A stretch of DNA of 5,132 bases from an uncultured Verrucomicrobiota bacterium. Lineage in GTDB: Bacteria; Verrucomicrobiota; Verrucomicrobiia; Limisphaerales; SXTU01. Shown piece after piece: positions 1-5,065 of the stretch. The stretch is taken from positions 1 to 5,132 of the forward strand of contig CAIPBN010000079.1 of the NCBI GenBank assembly GCA_903863315.1. Reading direction: 5' to 3'. Under the pieces are notes generated by a model. That model had not been told where the DNA came from, did no database searches, and worked only from the letters and a program-made list of their open reading frames with translations. A program made the position numbers and the translations under genes. Each line of letters starts with the position of its first letter. Position 1 is the stretch's first letter.

Positions 1-28
1 ACGGAGGCAGGGCTGCTTCGTCATCGGT

Positions 29-559
29 TCAGCGCTTCATATTCCCCTTTGCTGCCCATTCGTTTCGTTGGTCGTCAACGGAACGGTTCTGGTTGAGCTT
101 CACAAGCTCGAAACGCCGAACGAGGTCGTGCTCGTCAAAGTCCACAAACAATCCCCGCCAGTAGGACCAAGTTTTCGAATCTTTGCCCGCCCCCATCGCA
201 GCATTGTGGCGCATGTCACTCAGTATCCCGGCATAGTAGAGATCTCCACCCTTCTTTTCCCAAGAGTAGGAGATTGCGGCTTTGAATTGGCTGGTCCGGA
301 AGTTTTGGCCGATCCGTTGAATGACTTCGTCACGCGTGGTCACGCCAATGGCAATAAACTCGATGTCAGCCTTATCAATCACATCACCAGATCTGGCGGC
401 CCGCTTGTCCGCAGGAACCGGGACTATCACCATCGCACAGCCGGTGAGGAAGAGGGCCGACATCAAGAGTGCCGACATCGCCAAGCCGCGTAGCCTGCGG
501 CGTGTGCGGGTTGCAGGGCCAGAAGGAGTTGTGGCCGGGGACGCGGTTGCTTGTTTCAT
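29..559 (-). CDS. Small lipoprotein with BamE/SmpA-like domain
   Basis: A 176-residue protein of unknown specific role, predicted to be an outer- or inner-membrane lipoprotein. The N-terminus has a basic stretch (Arg-rich, about residues 18-24), a hydrophobic core (about 27-38) and a lipobox LTGC with the lipidated Cys at 41. Downstream, GVTTRDEVIQRIG (72-84) followed by an aromatic strand (ISYSW, 96-100) and a later strand with VDFDEHDLVRRFEL resemble the small alpha/beta fold of BamE/SmpA-type proteins, which often bind partner proteins in the cell envelope. The ATG at 559 was chosen because it gives a normal signal peptide. The reading frame stays open up to 721, but that extension would cross the terminator of the neighbouring gene and put 54 non-signal residues in front. 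A later ATG (residue 28) would give a shorter signal without most of the basic stretch. A weak GGAA lies about 10-13 bases before the start. The gene follows the terminator at 641-677, so it probably has its own promoter. The family-level call is by eye; the lipoprotein call is firmer. Confidence 0.78.
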   Translation of the reverse strand: MKQATASPATTPSGPATRTRRRLRGLAMSALLMSALFLTGCAMVIVPVPADKRAARSGDVIDKADIEFIAIGVTTRDEVIQRIGQNFRTSQFKAAISYSWEKKGGDLYYAGILSDMRHNAAMGAGKDSKTWSYWRGLFVDFDEHDLVRRFELVKLNQNRSVDDQRNEWAAKGNMKR

Positions 560-640
560 GCTGCGATGGTTCCAGCACCGGGCACCCGAGCGGTAATTGA
601 AAGACTCAACCCAGCTATTCAGAATCCTACGGTTCAGAAG
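560..640. other. Upstream spacer of the lipoprotein gene
   Basis: This gap lies between the lipoprotein start and the terminator of the cytochrome c gene and is less GC-rich than the coding regions. It should hold the minus-strand promoter of the lipoprotein gene, but no convincing -35/-10 pair could be picked out. No RNA gene is visible. Confidence 0.4.
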
Positions 641-677
641 AATAAAAAAACTCCGGCCCGCGAACGGACCGGAGTTT
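641..677 (-). terminator. Rho-independent terminator of the cytochrome c gene
   Basis: A perfect 9-bp stem (AAACTCCGG at 648-656 pairing with CCGGAGTTT at 669-677) encloses a 12-base loop that can form three further pairs (658-660 with 665-667) around a CGAA tetraloop. Read on the minus strand, the hairpin runs into seven T residues (644-650, partly shared with the stem) followed by ATT. It sits 24 bases beyond the stop of the cytochrome c gene at 702 and has no T-tract on the plus strand, so it is oriented to end that transcript and insulate the lipoprotein gene. Confidence 0.85.
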
Positions 678-701
678 GGCGAAAAGAATGTTGGCCGGGG
701 C

Positions 702-1097
702 TTACTTCGCGCCCTGGTCAATCCACGCGCGGATGAGGCCGATCTGCTCGGCGGTGAGGGGCTTGCCCTTGCCTTCGGGGGGCATGGCGTCGTCTTCCAC
801 GAGGCGAGCGACCGCCTTGACGAGCGAGCTGTCAGCGCTCTTGCCGGGGATGACGGACTTGCCGTTTTCGCTGGCCTTGAGCGTGTTGGCGAGGGTGTCG
901 AGGCGGAGCTTGCCCTTCTGCTTCTTCTCGCCGTGGCATTCCACGCAGGACTTCTCGAAGATGGGCTTGATGTCCTTGTCGAAGGTCACGCCGGCTTTCT
1001 TGGCGGCCGGGGGAAGTTCCTTCTTGCCGGCGGCCGAGACTGAGGAGGCGAGGGCGAGGCCCGCGCAGAGACTGAGTGCGATGGTGAATCGTTTCAT
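702..1097 (-). CDS. Exported monoheme cytochrome c, planctomycete PSCyt1-like
   Basis: A 131-residue periplasmic electron-transfer protein. Residues 1-23 form a Sec signal peptide (MKRF, hydrophobic core, then ASSVSAA, cleavage likely near 22-24). The mature part carries one covalent heme site, CVECH (Cys51, Cys54, His55), preceded by a KDIKPIFEKS helix typical of the PSCyt1-like cytochromes common in Planctomycetes and Verrucomicrobia. Met105 in the sequence DAMPPEGKG is the likely distal heme ligand, and the C-terminal helix LTAEQIGLIRAWIDQGAK is the usual closing helix. In those phyla this domain is often fused to larger DUF1549/DUF1553 proteins; here it stands alone. It is transcribed divergently from the Rieske/cytochrome b operon, so it could accept electrons from that complex, but this is inferred from position only. 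The start at 1097 is fixed by the signal peptide. No clear Shine-Dalgarno precedes it. A strong terminator follows it. Confidence 0.93.
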   Translation of the reverse strand: MKRFTIALSLCAGLALASSVSAAGKKELPPAAKKAGVTFDKDIKPIFEKSCVECHGEKKQKGKLRLDTLANTLKASENGKSVIPGKSADSSLVKAVARLVEDDAMPPEGKGKPLTAEQIGLIRAWIDQGAK

Positions 1098-1242
1098 AAT
1101 TTATGATGGTGTCAGCGGTGGCTGTTTAGCCGCAGGGGGGACGCTTTGCACGCAAAAAGATTCGGCCGGTGTGGCGTCGCGGCTTGACCATCGGCGGCGG
1201 GATGCGGCTGAATTTGCCCGCTCACAAAAAGTCCATAGCGCC
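1098..1242. promoter_or_regulatory. Divergent control region between cytochrome c and the Rieske operon
   Basis: This 145-bp gap must hold start signals for both directions. On the plus strand TTGACC (1184-1189) resembles a -35 box, with a poor -10 candidate TGAATT (1209-1214, 19-base spacing), so the pair is only tentative. The near-palindrome TTTGC-AC-GCAAA (1145-1156) lies roughly mid-region and could be an operator for a shared regulator. No ribosome-binding site is evident before either start codon. The regulator is unknown. Confidence 0.35.
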
Positions 1243-1809
1243 ATGCAAGAAAAGCCGCCCGCGCCGGGCACTCCGGCCACCGCCCCGACCGAACGTCGGG
1301 AGTTTCTCAAGCAAGGTTGCGCCGCCTGTTTGGGGCTGGCCGCCGTGGGCGCGCCGGTGGCCGTGGGCGTGCGCGTGCTGTTGGATCCGTTGCACCGGTC
1401 CGGCGGGTCGGACGCGTTTGTGAAAGTGACGACGATTGACTCGCTGCCGGAGGACGGCACGCCGGTGCAGTTCCCGGTGCTGGCGGACAAGCGGGATGCG
1501 TGGACCAAGTTCACCCAGGTGCCGGTGGGGGCGGTGTTCCTCCAGCGGCAGGGGGCGCGCCAGCCGCTGGCCTTGAGCGTGGTCTGCCCGCACGCGGGAT
1601 GCTTCGTGGATTACCTGGAGGATCAGGAGTCGTTCCTCTGTCCCTGTCACAACAGCTTTTTCAAGAAGGACGGCTCGCTCAAGGATGAGCAGAGCCCCAG
1701 TCCGCGCCGCCTGGACACGCTGGACGTGGAGGTGCGCAACAAGACCGAGGTGTGGGTCCGGTTCCAGGATTTCCAGCTCGGCATCACTGAGAAAATCCCC
1801 ATCGCATGA
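1243..1809 (+). CDS. Rieske [2Fe-2S] protein of a cytochrome bc-type complex
   Basis: A 188-residue iron-sulfur subunit that takes one electron from quinol at the Qo site and passes it to the heme c modules. A twin-arginine motif ERREFLK (Arg18-Arg19) precedes a hydrophobic anchor (about 26-47), so the protein is probably folded before Tat export and stays membrane-anchored. Rieske box 1 is CPHAGC (Cys115, His117, Cys120). Box 2 is CPCHNS (Cys133, Cys135, His136). Cys115/His117/Cys133/His136 would bind the cluster and Cys120-Cys135 would form the disulfide. A Pro loop (SPSPRRL, about 151-157) is present. Box 2 differs from the common CPCHGS: Asn replaces Gly at 137, and Phe140 sits where ubiquinol-type Rieske proteins have the Tyr that hydrogen-bonds the cluster; Ser138 is kept. 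The frame is open upstream to 676, but the ATG at 1243 gives the normal short Tat N-terminus and lies outside the cytochrome c gene. The stop overlaps the cytochrome b start by 4 bp, indicating an operon with translational coupling. Confidence 0.95.
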   Translation: MQEKPPAPGTPATAPTERREFLKQGCAACLGLAAVGAPVAVGVRVLLDPLHRSGGSDAFVKVTTIDSLPEDGTPVQFPVLADKRDAWTKFTQVPVGAVFLQRQGARQPLALSVVCPHAGCFVDYLEDQESFLCPCHNSFFKKDGSLKDEQSPSPRRLDTLDVEVRNKTEVWVRFQDFQLGITEKIPIA

Positions 1810-3749
1810 TGAAGCGCGTTTTGGCTTGGTTGGACGAACGCACGGGACTGGGCCGCTTCGCCGAGGCGTGCCTGTTCCAGAACCTGCCGGGCGGGTCGCG
1901 CTGGCGTTACGTGTGGGGCACCCTGGTGGTCTATGTGTTCCTGTTGCAGGCCATCACGGGGTTTTTCCTGTGGACCGGCTACAGCCCCAGCACGCAGACG
2001 GCGTGGGAGAGCATTCATCACATCCAGAGCGAGATGGCGGGCGGGTGGATGCTGCGGGGGCTGCATCATTTTGGCGCGCAGGCGTTCGTGGTGGTGCTGG
2101 TGCTGCACCTGTTGCAGATGGTGATCTACGGCATCTACCGCGCGCCGCGGGAGGTGAACTTCTGGATCGTGATGCTGTTGCTGCCGCTGTCCATCGCCAT
2201 GTCGGCAACCGGCTGGTTGCTGCCCTACGATCAGCATGGTTATTGGGCCTCGCGGGTGCCTATTGGCATCATGGGCGTGACGCCGGTGATTGGGCCGATG
2301 TTGCAGAAGTTCGCCATGGGCGGGTCCACCGTGGGACACCACACGCTGACGCACTTTCTGGCGTTGCACGCCGGCCTGCTGCCGCTCTGCATCGCCGGCC
2401 TGCTGGGGTTCCACTACTACTTGAACCGCAAACATGGCCTGGGCGATGTGTCCAAGGACTGCGCCTGCCCGGATGAGAAGTATTTCCCGGCTCAATTCTT
2501 GAAGGACGCCGCCGCCTGCCTGGCGGTGTTCCTGGTGCTGCTGGGGTTTGTGCTGTTCCCGTATTGGCAAAACCCCACCGCCGTGCCGGGCGTGCATCTG
2601 GGCGCGCCGGCGGATCCTTCCGAGCAATACAGCGCCGCGCGGCCGGAGTGGTTCATGCTCTTCCTTTTCCAATTCCTCAAATACTTCCCGGGTGGCACGG
2701 AAGTCTGGGGAGCCATCGTGATCCCCGGCCTGGTCGGCGCGGTGGTGGCGCTGATGCCGTTTGTCGCCCAGTGGAGGCATGGCCACCGGTTCAACGTCCT
2801 GTTCCTGGGCACGCTTTTGGCAGCGGCCGGCATCCTCGGCCGCATGGCGGCGGTGGAGGACAGCAAGGATGAAACCTACCTGTCGGCCAAGGAGCAGTCG
2901 CACCGCAACGCCGAACGCATGCACCAGCTCGTCGCCGAGCGCGGCATCCCGCCCTCGGGCGCGGCAGCGCTCCTGCGCGACGACGCTTACACGCAAGGCC
3001 CCAAGCTCTTCGCCAAGAACTGCGCGAGCTGCCACCGGTTCGACGGGCACGACGGCTTGGGCCACAAGCCGCTGACCACCCACACGGTTCGCACCAACGA
3101 GACCTGGGAAAGCATCGCCGAGTTTCGGTTCATGCCGGTCACCGCGTTGCGCGAGCTGAACCCGTCCTTCACCGGCCCGCTCAAGCCGGAGGACAAGATC
3201 ATCGCCCAAGTGCGCCCATGGGGCCCGGACCTCAAGGGCTTTGCCAGCCGGGAGTGGCTGGCCGGCCTGTTCGACCCGGCGCGCGTGGATGGCCAGCACT
3301 ACTTTGGAGGCACGAAGTTCAAGGACGGTAAGATGTCCAAGTGGGTGAAGAAGAACGCCACGCCGGAAAAGGCGGACGACATCAAGAAAGTGGTCATCGC
3401 CCTCTCGGCCGAGGCCAGGCTCAAATCGCAGGCCGTCGCGGACAAGGCGGATGCTGAAATCATCAAGCAAGGTCGGGCGCTCATGGTGGGCGACATGGCC
3501 TGCACTGATTGCCACAGCTTCGGCAAGAAGGACCCTGACGCCACCGGGCCTGAGCTGACTGGCTATGGCTCGCGCGCCTGGCTGATCCGCTTCATCAGCA
3601 ACCCGGCGCATGCGGACTTCTACGGCAAGCGCAACGACCGCATGCCTGCCTTCGCCGACAAGAAGATCCTGGACGCGAAGCAGCTTGGCCTGCTGGCCGA
3701 CTGGTTGCGCGGGGATTGGTATGTCCCGCCGAAGAACGGGGCGAAGTAA
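1806..3749 (+). CDS. Cytochrome b fused to two cytochrome c domains (with LysM-like insert)
   Basis: A 647-residue catalytic subunit of a quinol:cytochrome c oxidoreductase. The b6-like half (about 1-210, four membrane helices) has RGLHHFGA with His87 and His101 on helix B and His188 and His203 on helix D. The 14- and 15-residue spacings match the b6 type. A subunit IV-like half follows, with helices near 235-255, 300-320 and 330-348 and a Qo motif PEWF (280-283; usually PEWY). Seven helices put the C-terminus in the periplasm, where two heme c modules lie: CASCH (406-410), with likely ligand Met510, and CTDCH (566-570), with likely ligand Met613. The modules share GP[D/E]LxG[F/Y]xSRxWL and are probably a duplication. 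Module 1 carries an extra segment of about 50 residues that resembles a LysM domain (about 426-469). The gene overlaps the Rieske stop by 4 bp (ATGA). Two ATG codons are adjacent at 1806 and 1809, and either could be the start. No separate cytochrome c1 gene is present in the window. Confidence 0.96.
   Translation: MMKRVLAWLDERTGLGRFAEACLFQNLPGGSRWRYVWGTLVVYVFLLQAITGFFLWTGYSPSTQTAWESIHHIQSEMAGGWMLRGLHHFGAQAFVVVLVLHLLQMVIYGIYRAPREVNFWIVMLLLPLSIAMSATGWLLPYDQHGYWASRVPIGIMGVTPVIGPMLQKFAMGGSTVGHHTLTHFLALHAGLLPLCIAGLLGFHYYLNRKHGLGDVSKDCACPDEKYFPAQFLKDAAACLAVFLVLLGFVLFPYWQNPTAVPGVHLGAPADPSEQYSAARPEWFMLFLFQFLKYFPGGTEVWGAIVIPGLVGAVVALMPFVAQWRHGHRFNVLFLGTLLAAAGILGRMAAVEDSKDETYLSAKEQSHRNAERMHQLVAERGIPPSGAAALLRDDAYTQGPKLFAKNCASCHRFDGHDGLGHKPLTTHTVRTNETWESIAEFRFMPVTALRELNPSFTGPLKPEDKIIAQVRPWGPDLKGFASREWLAGLFDPARVDGQHYFGGTKFKDGKMSKWVKKNATPEKADDIKKVVIALSAEARLKSQAVADKADAEIIKQGRALMVGDMACTDCHSFGKKDPDATGPELTGYGSRAWLIRFISNPAHADFYGKRNDRMPAFADKKILDAKQLGLLADWLRGDWYVPPKNGAK
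3081..3212 (+). other. LysM-like domain inserted in heme c module 1
   Basis: Residues 426-469 of the cytochrome b/c fusion read HTVRTNETWESIAEF, then a short turn, then LRELNPSF and a closing GPLKPEDKIIAQV. This follows the LysM pattern of a TV-x-x-GDT strand and turn (here NET in place of GDT), an SIA helix, an L-x-x-LNP helix and a final strand after L-x-P-x-x-K-I. LysM domains bind N-acetylglucosamine polymers such as peptidoglycan. The segment lies between CASCH and GPDLKG of module 1; the spacing there is 63 residues, against 11 in the paralogous module 2. The assignment is by eye from the motif. Confidence 0.72.
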
Positions 3750-3765
3750 GTCGAATTCAGCAACC

Positions 3766-3807
3766 AGTGCTCAGCCACGGTCCCGGGCTGCAACCCCACT
3801 GAACACT
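3766..3807. terminator. Weak hairpin between convergent genes
   Basis: AGTGCTCAG (3766-3774) can pair with CTGAACACT (3799-3807), with one C-A mismatch on the plus strand that becomes a G-U pair on the minus strand. The position between two convergent stop codons suits a shared terminator, but the loop is long and there are only three T residues after it on the plus strand and none on the minus strand. A smaller alternative stem (CAGCC 3772-3776 with GGCTG 3786-3790) competes with it. Confidence 0.25.
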
Positions 3808-3821
3808 TTCTCGGAGCGGAC

Positions 3822-4919
3822 TCACCGCACCAGGATATCCGGCCGCTGCCAGACACCTTCATCGCCTTCCACGCTGACCATTGGCCAGTCCTGCGCCTGG
3901 GTGATGACCTGCGGGCCCTTGCTGGTGGCGAGGATGGTGTCTTCGCTCTTGGTGCCGGTGATGGAGGGGTTCCACGCGAAGGGCTGGTTTTCCAGGACGA
4001 CGCCCGGCGCAGTGGGCGAGCCGAGGTAATCGCGGCCTTGGTAGCCGCACGGGCCGCCTTGATGGTGGAGCTGCCATTCGTCCGCAAACCCGGTGGCGTC
4101 GTATGCGGCAACCCCCTGGCGGAACACGTCTTGGACCGCCGCGCCAACTTGCGTGGCCAAGTGCAGCTCCGTGTCCACCGCGCACACGGCGTCGTGCCGA
4201 CGGCGCAGCTCCTTGGAAATCGGGCCGAAGTGGACCATGCGGGTGAGGGCCACGATCAGCCCGTGTTGCCGGGCGCAGAGGATGACCTCGGCGAACTTCT
4301 TCAGCTTCTTCGTGGTCGGGCGCGGGTGGCGGTAGTTCTTGATCCGCTCGTCGGTGGCGACGAGGACGACGACCGGCGTGAGGTTCCGCGCCCAGGCGCG
4401 TTCAGAAAGCACGCCGGCGATTTGGAACTCCGTCTGTCCCGGCTGGAGGCTGCGGCAGGTCTCGTTCATGGCCGCCTCCGCCGCCTTGCCCAGCGCGCGG
4501 TAGCGCTTCACCTCGATCTCCTGCAACGAGTAGTGCAGCGGCGCGAAGAGCTCCGGCCGCGCGGTGGTGCCCCAGTCGCCACAGTCGGAGAGCGTCTTCT
4601 TCGGGTCGGCGACGGACTTGAGCGCCTGCACCGCGCTCGCATTGTCATGCCACTCCCAGAGCAGTGGTTTGGCCCCGAGGCCGTGGACGACCTCGTCTTG
4701 CAGGCAGCGCATCTCGATGCGGTTGGCGAGGAGGTAAAAGCCCTTCGCGGTGACGACGAGCTGGCCAAAGCTGAGGTTGCTGTTGATCGGGATGTGGGCC
4801 TCGCCGCCGCAGGCGAGCCAGGAGAAATTGGGTTGCAGGCCCAGCAGCGCGGCCTCGGCCTGGTGCTGTTTCAGCAATGTGCGGACCTGGGTGAGTTTGA
4901 GTTTGAGTTCGTGGTTCAT
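3822..4919 (-). CDS. M24 (aminopeptidase P/creatinase-like) family protein, metal site degenerate
   Basis: A 365-residue, probably cytoplasmic protein with no signal peptide or membrane helix. Residues 1-130 form a creatinase-type N-terminal domain (NFSWLACGGEAHIPI, 31-45). Residues 135-345 form the pita-bread fold of M24 peptidases. Recognisable landmarks are NYRHPRPT (195-202), LTRMVHFG (225-232), LHHQGG (284-289), GRDY (295-298) and NPSITGTKSEDTIL (317-330). M24 enzymes bind two metals through Asp, Asp, His, Glu, Glu. Here His285 or His286 and Glu326 remain, but the two Asp positions fall in CARQHGLIVALTR, which contains no acid, and the first Glu position reads as QPFAWNP. The protein may therefore bind one metal or none, as in creatinase, and its substrate cannot be named. 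A subfamily with the HHQGG and AWNPSITGTKSEDT signatures is, as I recall, widespread in bacteria, so this is probably a conserved variant and not a decaying gene. The start at 4919 has no clear Shine-Dalgarno. Transcription converges on the cytochrome b operon. Confidence 0.9.
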   Translation of the reverse strand: MNHELKLKLTQVRTLLKQHQAEAALLGLQPNFSWLACGGEAHIPINSNLSFGQLVVTAKGFYLLANRIEMRCLQDEVVHGLGAKPLLWEWHDNASAVQALKSVADPKKTLSDCGDWGTTARPELFAPLHYSLQEIEVKRYRALGKAAEAAMNETCRSLQPGQTEFQIAGVLSERAWARNLTPVVVLVATDERIKNYRHPRPTTKKLKKFAEVILCARQHGLIVALTRMVHFGPISKELRRRHDAVCAVDTELHLATQVGAAVQDVFRQGVAAYDATGFADEWQLHHQGGPCGYQGRDYLGSPTAPGVVLENQPFAWNPSITGTKSEDTILATSKGPQVITQAQDWPMVSVEGDEGVWQRPDILVR

Positions 4920-5065
4920 TGGGTTGGGATTAGTTCATGCATGGCGGCTCACGCGCCCACGCGCCGTCAGCACGGGAAAGGGATTGCCACTGCTTTCCGC
5001 CTGCCGATACAGTCCGCGCATCCTAAGCGCCGGCGCGCTCAACTCAACTTTTTTGCAATAGTTTG
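4920..5065. promoter_or_regulatory. Divergent intergenic region
   Basis: This 146-bp gap separates the M24-like gene (minus) from the gene starting at 5066 (plus). On the plus strand TTGCCA (4984-4989, five of six consensus bases) is followed after 17 bases by ATACAG (5007-5012), a poor -10 box, so the promoter is only a candidate. A perfect 10-bp palindrome GCGCCGGCGC lies at 5027-5036 and six T residues at 5049-5054. Neither start codon has a recognisable ribosome-binding site. No RNA gene is seen. Confidence 0.3.

Noticed and set aside
1..24. Possible start of another minus-strand gene at 24 (MTKQPCLR), four bases after the lipoprotein stop.
   Set aside because: Only eight codons are visible, with no ribosome-binding site or motif. 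The spacing fits an operon, but the evidence is too thin to call a gene.
560..721. In-frame N-terminal extension of the lipoprotein gene by 54 codons.
   Set aside because: It would run through the intrinsic terminator of the upstream gene and place an unrelated segment ahead of the lipoprotein signal peptide.
676..1242. In-frame N-terminal extension of the Rieske gene by 189 codons.
   Set aside because: It overlaps the cytochrome c gene on the other strand and would bury the twin-arginine signal deep inside the protein. The ATG at 1243 gives a normal Rieske N-terminus.
1647..3611. A 654-codon open frame on the minus strand opposite cytochrome b.
   Set aside because: It is antisense to a gene with clear heme-ligand and Qo motifs. 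The predicted protein is full of Arg, His, Gln and Gly with no family motif, as expected for the complementary frame of GC-rich codons.
4893..4911. Short GAGTTT tandem repeat near the start of the M24-like gene.
   Set aside because: It is inside the coding sequence and simply encodes the alternating ELKLKL residues; three short units are not meaningful.
5027..5054. GC palindrome followed by a T-run, resembling a terminator.
   Set aside because: The palindrome has almost no loop; the alternative AGCGC/GCGCT stem is only 5 bp and lies nine bases from the T-run. It also precedes a start codon and does not follow a plus-strand gene.
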